Source: Boesenbergia rotunda
Taxonomy: Eukaryota; Streptophyta; Magnoliopsida; Zingiberales; Zingiberaceae
NCBI GenBank assembly: GCA_024364735.1
Contig: JAGFNQ010005245.1
Location: forward strand, 222,646 to 286,645
Direction: 5' to 3'
DNA: 64,000 bases
The position numbers were made by a program, and so were the translations under genes. The notes beneath the pieces were generated by a model. It saw only the letters and a program-made list of their open reading frames with translations. It was not told where the DNA came from and did not search any database. Below are positions 23,128 through 33,591 of the stretch, piece after piece (within the stretch, counting starts at the first letter, position 1; each line of letters opens with the position of its first letter).

Positions 23128-25465
23128 TGTAACGCCCCAAAATTTCCATTTTTAGTTCTTAAAGTCTTTAGAATTATTTAAAAATGGTTTAAAAATATTC
23201 TAGATATTTTTAGGGATTTTTAGAATATTTTTATGAAATTTTCCGAGTCCGTTTGGTATTTAAAAAAAAAGAAAAAAGAGAGGGAAAAGAAAAAAAAGGG
23301 AAAAACCGTTAAGGGCAGCCGGGAGTTCGAACCCGCGACCACCACGAGACCAAGAGCGCGCGCGACCAGCTGGGCTAGGGTATCAAGCACAGCAAAGGAT
23401 GGAGAGACCTATATTTAAGGTGTAGTTAGGTTAATCCGCCCCATAAGTATAAATAGGTTATTAAAGAGAGAAGTTTTATTTTCTCTCAAACCCTCTCCCT
23501 CTCCCAAGTTGCGCCGACCCCTCTCCCTCTCCTCTCTTGTGCGCACGCCACACCAAGCCCTAGAGGGCCGGCCAAAGCTCTCCTCCAAGAGATACTCCTA
23601 TATTCGGGATCCCCGCGACGAGAGGAACGCGTAGGCGCGAAGAATTCTCCGAGATCTCAAGTTTCTCCCGAGCTCTAGACTTCAATCTTGGTTGTAAGTC
23701 CAAGATATCAATGTAAGTACTGCTCACCTGCAGTAAGAGGCGGTTTTTCCGCAAGAATTTCCTTTAAAAGTTTTTAAAAGAGATATTTCCTTTTTGTTTA
23801 AGTTTTTGCATGTGATCTTAGTTCATTAGTTGTTGTATGCTTATGTATAAGTTTAATTACATACCCTATATGAGTTCAGGGGCAAAGAAAGTTATGAGAA
23901 AAGAAAAGAGAAGATAAAGATAAGAAAAGAAAAGGCCAAGGCCTTAAGAAATCCCGAAAAGTCAAGACTTAGGGATTTTAGCACGCAAGGTGCTCCAGAA
24001 AATGCCAAGGCATTTACAGATAAGAAAGAAAAGAAAGAAAAGCTATTTTATTTTCTAAGACCAGTACCCGGCGTCCAAGGGCGTCGTTAAAGAAATCCAG
24101 GTGTCCAATTCCAAGGTCTTGGCCCTGGTAGACCAAGGTCTGCTCTATTAGGATTGGTGGCTCGCTACCCCAACCTTTTAGGGAACGCGCATCAGATGGT
24201 ACTTACGTCTTCAGTGGATCCAAGTGATTATTATTTTCAAGTATATGCTTTAGCAAAGTTTTCTAAAGTTTCAGAAAGTTTTCAAAAGTTAAAGAACAGC
24301 TAAAGTTTCAAGTTGAGCCAAGAAAAGTAAATTGAGATTATTTATTGCTTGAGTATGCATGTTTTGGGCTATACATGTTCTTAGTTTTTCTTTCAAGCAT
24401 ATTAGTATCTCATATGATGTTCAGTTTGATCTAGAAGCATGTTTGCATATTTAGAGTTTTTGTGAGCTAGATAGTACTTACTAAGCTTTATGCTTATAGA
24501 TGCATTTCCTCTTATTGCAGATAAAGGTAAAGGCAAGCAATTCTGAAGGAAGACAACGAGGCGGTGCTGAGTAGAGTGTGTGTGGTGGCTGATTATGGAG
24601 AGATCTTTGAGACGAGACAATTTAGTTATTTGAATTGAAATGTTTAAGTTTATTCAAATTTCAAGTTCTTGCTTTATGGAGATTATAGAGTATTTGAGTT
24701 TTGGATAGTTTTACATGCTCAATTTCTTAGAGTAAAGATTCCATGTCATTTCATTTAGCATACATATCCTTATGATTGCATTGGATGAGTAGAAGTGTGA
24801 GTAGTTAGAGATATTGATACTTTGTTAGAGAAAAAGGTGTTTGTGCCAAGATAGCATCAATTTCCCTTTGAATCAAGTTTTTATTGCTTAAAAATGTTTA
24901 GAAAAGTTGCAATCACATTTCATAATGCTTTAGCAAGGTCGTAGAACATGTATTTGGTGTTATGAATGCATAGGAGTCAAGATTGGTACAAATTTTATTG
25001 TTAAAGTTCATATAACTTGAATATCTTATTTCTTTCCGCAAAAGTCCTAATTTCAAGTTTATGGATTCGTTTGATTGGCTAAATTGTTTAGGAAACTGAC
25101 ATAGAGTATAGAAATGGTGTCGTAGGTTGATATGGCTCGAAACTGAATGAATGGTGGACTTAAGAAGCAAGAGCCGAAAGCCTGTAAAACTGATTACAGG
25201 CGTACCAGTCGACTGCTACGTCACCAGTCGACTGGTACGGGCAGTTTGAGTTGGGTGAGGCTTGTTTCAATAAGTATCAACTACGAGTTTTGAGAAGGAA
25301 AGTGTGATATGGTATCATGCATGACTACTTAAGTTAGAATATAATTGTTAGAAGAATTTAAAAGAAAAAAAAAGATTTCCGCATTTTACTTTTAGTCATG
25401 TATAAAAGTTGAGAAGTAGAGGAAAGTAACGATCCGTCTAAGGCAGGAGAAGGCGGGTCGCTACA
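23128..25465 (+). repeat. 3' LTR of chromovirus (2338 bp)
   Basis: It matches 16333-18678 nearly throughout, with a shorter A/G run near 23265-23300 and scattered substitutions. It ends GGTCGCTACA at 25465, where Sirevirus integrase sequence begins in mid-codon context. Confidence 0.92.
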
Positions 25466-27715
25466 CATGAGTTCTCCACTCCTAGAACACCACAACAAAA
25501 TGGTGTTGTAGAGAGGAAGAATCGTGTTCTACAAGAAGCTGCACGAAGCATGCTCAATGAGTACTCACTACCCAGTTACTTATGGGCCGAAGCTATAAAT
25601 ACAGCTTGTTATATGCAAAATCGAGTCCTCATCCATAGGTTCTTAGGAAAGACTCCCCATGAACTTTGGTTTGGAAAACCACCTATAGTTAAACACCTTA
25701 GGGTGTTTGGTTGTAAGGTGTTCATCCTAAACACTAAGGATCACCTTGGTAAGTTCATAGCAAAAGCTGATGAAGGGATACTAGTCGAGTATTCCCTAGT
25801 TAGCAAAGCCTACCGAGTCTACAATAAGAAATTTAGATTGGTTGAAGAATCTTCTGATGTTGTCTTTGAAGAAATTCCAAAAGTCAATGGACAACCAGAA
25901 GATGAAGTCCAATTCGAACTTAGGAGACTAAGTTTGAATGAAAGTCCAAATGTTGTTGATGGTGATGAATCCGATGACGGTGAGCCTAGACAACCCATTG
26001 ATTAGTCGGATCCTGAAACTGAGCTTGTGTCTAGTGAACCCATTCAAGAAGTACCACCAACACCTAGGCAAACTAAATTAGCCTTTAGTCACCCCCAAGA
26101 CCAAATTATTGGAGACATCCATTATGGGGTTAGAACTAGATCATTCTTTAGGAATGAGGCTAATGAAGTTGCCTTAATTTCCGAAATTGAACCTAGAAAA
26201 ATTGATGAAGCATTAAATGATCCCGATTGGATCATTGCAATGCAAGATGAACTAGGTCAATTCGAAAGAAGTCAAGTTTGGGACTTAGTCCCTAGACCTA
26301 AGAAGACCACCATCATTGGAACCAAATGGGTCTTCAAAAATAAGTTGAACTATAAGGGAGAAATCATTAGAAACAAGGCACGCTTAGTAGCCAAGGACTA
26401 CAGTCAAGTTGAAGGCCTTGATTATGATGAGACCTATGCTCTCGTGGCACGATTAGAGTCCATCTGATTGATGCTAGCATTTGCAGCACATCGAGGGTTC
26501 AAATTGTATCAAATGGATGTCAAATCGGCCTTTCTAAATGGTTTAATTAGAGAAGAGGTTTATGTCAAACAACCTCCGGGGTTTGAGAGTTCCAAATTTC
26601 CAAACTACGTGTTCAAGCTCAAAAAGGCACTTTATGGCCTTAAACAAGCACCCCGAGCTTGGTATGAGCGGTTGTCGATATTCCTAATTGAGAAGGGCTT
26701 CGTTAGAGGCCAAATAGACCCTACACTATTTCTACGGAGAGATTGTGACAATATTTTTGTAGCCCAAGTATATGTCGATGACATAATTTGTGGCTCAAAC
26801 AATAAGGGCTATTTACATGAATTCATTGGACACATGGAAAGTGAATTTGAAATGAGTCTAGTGGGAGAGTTGACTTTCTTCCTTGGACTCGAAATCAAAC
26901 AAACCCGAGATGGGATCCATGTGCACCAATCGAAGTATACTCAAGAAATGCTCCGTAAATTCAATATGAGTGATTCGAAAGAGGTGTCCACTCCCATGGT
27001 TACAAATACAAGACTAGATAATGATGAGAGTGGTAAACCCATTGATTTGACTCAATATCGGAGCATGATAGGTAGTTTGCTATACCTCACAGCTAGTCGA
27101 CCTGATATTCTTTTCGCTGTGGGTATGTGCGCTAGGTATCAAGTTTGTGCCAAGGAATCTCATTTAATCGCTGTTAAGAGAATTTTGAGATATCTTAAAG
27201 GCACAATTGGAGTCGGTCTTTGGTACCCCTGTACCGAATCATTTGATTTAATTGGCTATACCAATTCTGACTACGCTAGATGTAAGTTGGATCGGAAAAG
27301 CATGAGTGGGGGTTGCCAATTTCTGGGATCATCTTTGGTTAGTTGGTCAAGTCGGAAGCAACATTGTGTTGCTCTCTCCACGACCGAGGCAGAATATATT
27401 GCCATGGGAGAGAGCGTATCACAATTGTTGTGGATGATTCACATTCTAGAGGACTATGGATTGAGTTACAAAAGTGTGCAAGTGTTGTGTGACAACATTA
27501 GCACAATTAACCTAACCAAGAATCCAGTCCATCATTCTAGGGCCAAACATATTGAAGTGCGTCACCACTTCATTAGGGATCATGTTGCTAGGGGAGATAT
27601 TGTACTCTCACATGTAGAGTCCAAGTCAAACCTCGCTGACATTTTCACTAAACCACTCCCCGAAAATGAGTTTAGCTTCTTAAGAAGGGAGTTGGGAATG
27701 TATCGCGCTTTATAG
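25466..27715 (+). pseudogene. pol of Sirevirus copy 2: integrase end, RT, RNase H
   Basis: A single frame covers the integrase C-terminal part (STPRTPQQNGVVERKNR), RT (KWVFKNKLNYKGE, MDVKSAFLNG, YVDDIICGS) and RNase H (ADIFTKPLPENEF) down to the natural stop at 27713. Only two in-frame stops occur. TAG at 26003-26005 is CAG in copy 1, and TGA at 26465-26467 is CGA in copy 1. Both are C-to-T changes, the pattern left by deamination of methylated cytosine. The 535 nt after the stop (27716-28250) hold no ORF. Confidence 0.9.
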
Positions 27716-28249
27716 TTTTCAAAATGCATTCAAAACCCTTCATGATTATTTCTAATTATTGGGATACAATTGGGTAACTTGGGGACATCTCACACAAACT
27801 ATAAGGCTTACCAAAACGTTTTTGTTTGCTAGAAATGGGGTGAGATGTTAGGATCAACTCAATTTCTCAAAATGTCAATGCATCCCTTGAAAAATTAAGT
27901 TGACGAGATAAAAATCACTTCGGTGACCAAGTATGGAGAAAACCAATGCATAACACATGTGTATTTGGCTCCATGATTATACTTGGACATTCCAATTAAG
28001 GAAACTTGATTGGAAACTTGAATTTGGCACAATCTTGGTTAAAATTTGATTGAATGATTGTTGATTGAGTTTGACTCCACTTGGGTGGAGCAAAGTGATT
28101 GTTGAACCTATAAGGACCTTTGATCCTTGTTCAGGGATCAATCTTAGTCAAGGGATCACTTTCAAGATTGATATCTTTCATCAGATCCTTTTAGAAATCG
28201 TGTGGAAATCTGAAACTGAAAGTTTTAGATCGTATCAGGCAATATCAGG

Positions 28250-28660
28250 AACCCTGATCGGTCACTGGACCGATCAGGAGTAAGGCTGATCGGTCCCCGG
28301 ACCGATCTGGCTCCCTCCTGTGGTGATCGGTCCGCAGTCCGATCAGAGGGGTCACAGAGACTTAACAAAATTCTGACCAAATATTCTGTGCTAGCCTGGA
28401 TCGGTCCCGGACCGATTTGACACCCTGTGGTGATCGGTCCACAAACCAATCAGAGGGCTTCCCGAATATCATCCGACCCTACTGTTCGCTTCCTGATCGA
28501 TCAGCCGATCGATCAGGAGCCTGCCTGATTGGTCACCCGACCGATCAGGACCAGGCCAGTCCGATCAGGCCAGAGCCTGATCGGTCTGGATGCTCTCAGA
28601 TCGAACGGTGATCCGTTCGATCACATTAAATTTCGGTTGGTGGACCGATCCACCAACCTA
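28250..28660 (+). repeat. internal GATCGGTC palindrome array before ORF3
   Basis: Seven to ten palindromic units like those of the LTR lie between pol and the third ORF. Some have decayed arms. Their place directly upstream of a CT-rich, leader-like stretch suggests a promoter-like role for ORF3, which is inference. Confidence 0.75.
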
Positions 28661-28921
28661 ATAACTTCGCCAAAACCTCTCATTGCCGAACCCTAGCGCC
28701 GAAAACTCCCTCTTGCGCATCTTTCTACTGTGCGTGAGTCCTCTTCCTGTGTCTCCCTCTTCCTTGTGTGCGAGTTCCTGCGAAGGTCTCTACGAGCTCT
28801 TCTTTGTTCTCTGCAAGTTCTCTACTTGCTCAAGATTTTTGCGCTTATTTCTTGCGCCGAGAATCTTCTTCTTGCGCAAGCCTCTTCTTCCAGACTCCAA
28901 GATCTTCATCACCAACCTTCA

Positions 28922-30546
28922 ATGGCACCTAAGTAAGCGTTGTTGTTTAGTTTCTTTTTCAGATCAGTTCTTAGAGTATGTATTTGAGGCTAACCATGTT
29001 TTGGTGTTTTATTGTTGTGCCGTAACCTCATGTTTTGGTCGTGACTCCTCCTTGCCCTGGCTTACCTTATGATTATGTTATCTATGATCAAATCTCTCCT
29101 TCATTTGATTATTGTCCCCATCTTATATCAAAATGATTAAATCCAATCACTTTGATCAATGTCTTACCTTATGTTCACTTGATTATTTTTTCCGTGATTA
29201 ATTTTTGGATCTTTGATTAAACCTGCGTTCATGTGATCAATTCAACCTTGTTCATTTGTCTTATGCTATTTCCATCCTTAGAAGGTCATCTAAAGGAAAG
29301 GAACCTGTGGAGGAAAGCTCAAAGGGCAAAGGCTCCTCATCATCTACACCTCCTTCGAGACCTCCTCCACCTCCACATACTAGATTTCAAAACATTCATT
29401 ATGCTCTAGACTTCCAATGGCAAAACTTCAAACTCATGCCATGTCGGACTGTCGACCAAACCTTCATCTACGAACATTGTCCGACAGTATGACAAATCAT
29501 CGAACACTATGAACTTCAATCCATTCTTTTTCTTAAAAGGCCAATCAACTTTGATTTGGTCTCTGAATTCTATAATAACATGGTCAGTGGTGAGGGCACG
29601 GGGTGGAGGACCTGTGTCGCCAGTGTCGATCTTGATTTTACTCTATCAGCCTTCACTGCATTTCTTGGTTGCCGTCGTTCCGATAACAACTTCTCACTCT
29701 ACCCCTATCTTCCTGATCCTCTTCCGGTTTCCTTTGATGGAGTACGAGCATTTTCTAGGCCATACCAGGCCAAGGGGTTCCAATGAGCGTGACCGTGATT
29801 TTCCCACATTTCCTGCTCTTCGTCTTTCCCCCGTTGATTATACTTTGTTTAAGGTGATCACTAATTGTCTCCTCCCTACTACCACGAAGCACCTAGATGA
29901 GATTCATCCATTCCACTGCTTGATGCTTGATGGGATGCATCAGCAGTTGGACTTTGACCCAGTGATTTCTCTTTACTTTTCCATCATCGTCCATAGTCAG
30001 ATGTATGGTCACACGGTTTACATGCCCTTTGGCCATATCATTACTGCTTGGCTGCAGTCCGTAGGTATCGATGTTTCACAGGGCCGCATTGTGTCCATGG
30101 TTCGACAGGACTGCCGCCTGGATCGTCGCATGCTCGCTCAGTCCGGCATTGTTGTCGGGCCGCAGGGGCTAAGCTGGAAGGATCGAAGACGAGTGGGGAA
30201 GTTACCGGGAGCAGCCAATGATCAGGAGCCTCCCGTTGATGCTGAGGATTATGATGAGTGGGCTCCTGACCTCCGCTGGCAGGTTGCAGAGCTAGAGCAG
30301 ATGATGGAGCGCGAGTTGCATATCTCCGAGCTCTGGCGACAGGAGGTCAGCTCAGAGTTTCAGTCTTTCGAACGTCGTCTCGATGCTCTAGCATCTGATG
30401 TCTCTGAGATCAGCTCACTACAGGACACATGGTATGAGGAGTGGTATAATCATACGTTTCCTGATGGTGCGTCCCCCAGCATCCCTTCGCCAGGGGATGT
30501 TATATATATTGCTGATCCTTCAGACGATGATCACGCGGGGGATTGA
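28922..30546 (+). pseudogene. third (env-like) ORF of the Sirevirus, with a predicted intron
   Basis: An 11-nt first exon starts at ATG 28922 and ends before GTAAGC at 28933. An acceptor CCTTAG ends at 29281, and splicing joins in frame to a Lys/Ser/Gly/Pro-rich stretch. The following region resembles the plant 'putative transposon protein' module (LVSEFYNNMV, then SAFTAFLGC). A TGA at 29490-29492 and a frameshift near 29785 break it. The frame then resumes (HPFHCLMLDGMHQQLDFDPV, FGHIITAWLQ) and ends in a coiled-coil-like, acidic C-terminus (VAELEQMMERELHISELWRQ). I see no signal peptide or clear membrane anchor, so 'env-like' refers to position only. Transcript data are needed to confirm the intron. 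Confidence 0.6.
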
Positions 30547-30865
30547 TGACATTGACTGTTATGATGAGTGTCACATTTGATTGTGCTCAGTTCTTTTGAG
30601 GTGTCTTGACCTTGATGCGACATGATGCATCTGATATTTTTCATGTAATTCATACTTGGCTTGCCATGTTTTGATTGTTGGCTTATGTGTGTTCAAATGA
30701 TTACTATCTGCCTGTATGCCTCACTCTATATTGCTATGTTCATGCTTATGATGCCTTGCCCATATGATACATATGCTTGTTTTATCATGCCCTACTCTTG
30801 TCATATGTGCTCATATGTTTATCAAAAATCAATCATATCTTTGTTATTTTGGGATACCCCTAGGG

Positions 30866-31067
30866 TTGAGGGGGAGTATGATTAAACTTAACAGCCCTTC
30901 TAGACCCTTTTCGGTGTTCGACAAAGGGGGAGAGTGTGGTTGGTTAAGTTTAGGATGATTATGTTGTAGGGGGAGGATCCTGATTCCCCTATGATTCTGA
31001 ATTTGAGAAAATTGATTGAGAATCCCTAAACTTAAAATTGGGTTGTCAAACAACAAAAAGGGGGAGA
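30866..31067 (+). other. multiple polypurine tracts upstream of 3' LTR
   Basis: GAGGGGGAGTATG (about 30868), AAAGGGGGAGAG (about 30924), TAGGGGGAGGAT (about 30967) and the LTR-adjacent AAAAAGGGGGAGA (ending 31067) form a series. Several polypurine tracts before the 3' LTR are a reported hallmark of Sireviruses. Bases 30547-30865 between ORF3 and the first tract hold no ORF I can support. Confidence 0.8.
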
Positions 31068-31174
31068 TTGTTGATGCAGTCTGATCCTGATTGTTGTTTT
31101 GATGTTGACATCGATTTTAGTTTAGGTTGATGATTATGATTATGGTTAAATCCTGAACGGGGATTAGGCATGGT

Positions 31175-31615
31175 ATGGAAAATCCTAGCTTGGAGGGCTA
31201 GGTGTTGGAAAATCCTAACCTGGAGGGTTAGGTGTGGAAAATCCTAGCTTGGAGGGCTAGGTGTTGAAAAGTCCTAATTCGGAAGGGTTCGGTGAAAATT
31301 CCTAGCTTGGAGGGCTAGGTGAAAAGTCCTAACTTGGAGGGTTAGGTGAAAAGTCCCAACTTGGAGGGTTAGGTGAAAAAGTCCTGGCTTGGAGGGTCAG
31401 GTCCTAGCTTGGAGGGCTAGATTTGGAAAAGTCCTAATTCGGAAGGGTTGGGTGAAAAGTCCTAGCTTGGAGGGCTAGGTGAAAAGTCCTAACTTGGAGG
31501 GTTAGGTGAAAAGTTCCAACTTGGAGGGTTAGGTGAAAAATTCCTGGCTTGGAGGGTCAGGTCCCTAGCTTGGAGGGCTAGGTTGGATGAAACCCTAGCT
31601 TGGAAGGCTAGGTTT
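31175..31615 (+). repeat. CTAGC-TTGGAGG-GCTAG mini-hairpin tandem array
   Basis: About eighteen units alternate CCTAGC-TTGGAGG-GCTAGG, CCTAAC-TTGGAGG-GTTAGG and CCTGGC-TTGGAGG-GTCAGG. The two arms change together, while the loop TTGGAGG is constant. AATTCGGAAGGGTT variants also occur. Confidence 0.9.
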
Positions 31616-31619
31616 GAGT

Positions 31620-32160
31620 CCCTGGATCGGTCTGGTGACCGATCAGGGATGTTGGCACGCTGCTCCTTCATGGATCGGTCTGGTGACCGATCCAGCCATG
31701 ACTGATCGGTCTGGTGACCGATCAGGGAGCACACAGTGAGGTTGGGAACCTACTGTGTGGCTCCTGATCGGTCTGGTGACCGATCAGGGATCAGGCCGTT
31801 GCCTCACTGCTTGGCTCGTGATCGGTCCGGTGACCGATCAAGGAGCAGGTAGTGTCCTCACTGCTTGGCTCCTGATCGGTCTGGTGACCGATCAGGGAGC
31901 ACACAGTGAGTTGAGTTCCCCCGCTGATCAGTTCCTGAACGGCCCGGTGACTGATCAAAGACCTAGGATCTGATTTCTGCAGTTACTGTTCACTCAGACG
32001 TGGACCGATCAGGCTTGAGCCTAATCGGACAGGGAGCTACCTGATCGGTCTGGTGACCGATCAGGCTTGTGTCGCCGCGAGAGCTGGGAGTCCCAGCAAA
32101 GCGGTGGATCGGTCTGGTGACCGACCCACGAGTCCTGGATCGGTCCGGTGACCGATCACT
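31620..32160 (+). repeat. GATCGGTC palindrome array in LTR
   Basis: About ten units of the form GATCGGTC-TGGT-GACCGATC appear. Outer bases are CT/AG in some and GG/CC in others, so pairing is preserved. Confidence 0.88.
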
Positions 32161-33174
32161 TTAATTCAAAATGCACTGTCAGACGCTCTGATTGCGTCTG
32201 AACGTATCCGATTCTCTGCGCTTAACATCTGATACACGATTTTCTGCTTGATATGCTGTACTAATACTCTGATTGAGCTGCAGGTGACAGGGAAGGATTC
32301 AAACACTCAAGGAGAGTCAATGGAGGCCTTTCCTTGGAGCAGGTTTGTCCATTTGCCATCTCAGGTTGCAACGGCTGGAGCTGCTGACTGGAGCTTGGCT
32401 GAGGGAAGCTCAGGGAGTCCAGGGAGAGCTTAGTTGTAGCTGGCGTTGGCAGGTGAGCAGCTGGAGGCTGCAGTGAGATGGTGTCACCTGGTGTTCAGTG
32501 GAGAAACAAAAGGAGCGGAGCGGAGAAGAGTAGATAGAGTTTTTGTTGAAGCGACTTCTGGCTTGAGTTCTTGCTGCGCGATTGTGTTCTCCACACTTTG
32601 CTTGTGCGTTCTGAAGTTCCATCATCTTGAGCAAGCAACTGCAATCAGTGAAGCAACCATCCCTTACTTGAGCGCTTGGAGGAAGGAACAAGAGGCTTTG
32701 AGTCCAACAGCGAGAAGACACGAAGAAAGGGTTCTTGCGTGAGATCGTCGCTGGGTGGAGCTCGGGAGAAGCTTGCTGTGTTCTTATCTGTGCTAAGTGC
32801 TAAGTAAGATCTTTCTTGTGTTTCATTGTGCTTAAAACTATATCTTTGATTGAAACGCTGTGGAGAGGTTACTCCACCGAGAAGGATGTTGCATTCTATC
32901 TGGATTTTCCGAGGCTTGATTTGCCGACGATCAAGGGATCGCCCACCTTACGGGCACGCCAAGGAGTAGGGGCAAGTTATCCCCGAACCTTGTAAACCCT
33001 CTTGTTAGCGTCCTGCATTTGTGCTTAGCTTTGGGTTTTGGTTTTCTGCATACTCTGTTTTTATTACTTCCGTTATGCTACTAAACGTTTAAGTGCAGAA
33101 TTTTGATAAGTGACAAAGTCCAAGTGATTGGCTATATTCACCCCCCCCCATCTCTAGCCATCCGAGATCCAACA

Positions 33175-33591
33175 CCGGGGGCCGAGACTGAAGGGATGTG
33201 GAAGATCTATGTGGATGAGTCCTCCAATAGCCAGCATAGCGGGGTTGGAGTGTTAATAATTTCCCCTCGGGGAGATGCATTACATCTGTCCATCCGGCTA
33301 CATTTCAAAGCTACCAACAACGAAGCTGAGTACGAGGCGATCCTAGCTGGCCTGCAAGCAGCTAAGCACATGGGGGCCTGTCGGGTCACTATATATTCGG
33401 ATTCCCAGTTGGTATCACAGCAAATAAAGGGCGATTTTGAAGTCAAGTGCGAGCGTCTGCAGAAATATGTATCCCTTTACGAGCAGCTGAAGGCTTCCTT
33501 CGGGGAGGTTATTCTACAGAAGATCTCCAAGACTGATAATGTTTGGGCGGATGAGCTAGCCAAACTAGCTAGCTCCATATCCACCTGGTAG
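33175..33591 (+). pseudogene. archaeal-type RNase H domain of Tat pol
   Basis: The sequence WKIYVDESSNSQHSGVGVLI, TNNEAEYEAILAGL, IYSDSQLVSQQ and NVWADELAKLAS carries the acidic residues of the extra RNase H found in Tat elements. It degrades RNA in RNA/DNA hybrids during cDNA synthesis. The left end is cut by the Sirevirus LTR. A TAG at 33589-33591 follows Trp and separates it from integrase in the same frame. Confidence 0.85.

Larger units (their letters stand above)
16333..25465 (+). mobile_element. Ty3/gypsy chromovirus, Tekay/Del type
   Basis: Two near-identical LTRs (16333-18678 and 23128-25465) flank gag, RT, RNase H, integrase and a C-terminal chromodomain-like tail. This gypsy order plus chromodomain defines chromoviruses. 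The large LTRs and the integrase end YPELF suggest the Tekay/Del clade. Flanking pentamers are CTTCT (16328-16332) and CATGA (25466-25470), so no target-site duplication exists. The left flank is element X and the right flank is mid-integrase of a Sirevirus. The element is inactive: gag and protease are internally deleted and pol has three frameshifts. Confidence 0.9.
25466..33174 (+). mobile_element. Sirevirus family A, copy 2 (5' end missing)
   Basis: The copy starts inside integrase, at CATGAGTTCTCC, which matches minus-strand 3092-3081 of copy 1. It runs through RT, RNase H, a palindrome array, a third ORF, a set of polypurine tracts and the complete 3' LTR (31069-33174). Its 5' LTR, gag, protease and half of integrase are absent, replaced by the chromovirus. 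On the right it abuts Tat-lineage coding sequence, suggesting it inserted into that element, but the left junction with the Tat element is not in the window. Confidence 0.87.
31069..33174 (+). repeat. 3' LTR of Sirevirus copy 2 (2106 bp)
   Basis: Its termini are TGTTGATGCAG and GATCCAACA. The order is a mini-hairpin array (31175-31615), a GATCGGTC palindrome array (31620-32160), unique U3/R sequence (32161-33130), then TTCACCCCCCCCC-ATCTCTAGCC just before the end. The array order mirrors copy 1 and the solo LTR at 51874. Confidence 0.92.

Noticed and set aside
16333..25465. Simple insertion of the chromovirus into the Sirevirus
   Set aside because: No target duplication, and the left flank does not contain the missing 5' part of the Sirevirus.
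28683..29072. 129-codon ORF spanning the ORF3 leader
   Set aside because: It reads through the CT-rich leader and the predicted intron in a frame that does not continue into the ORF3 protein.
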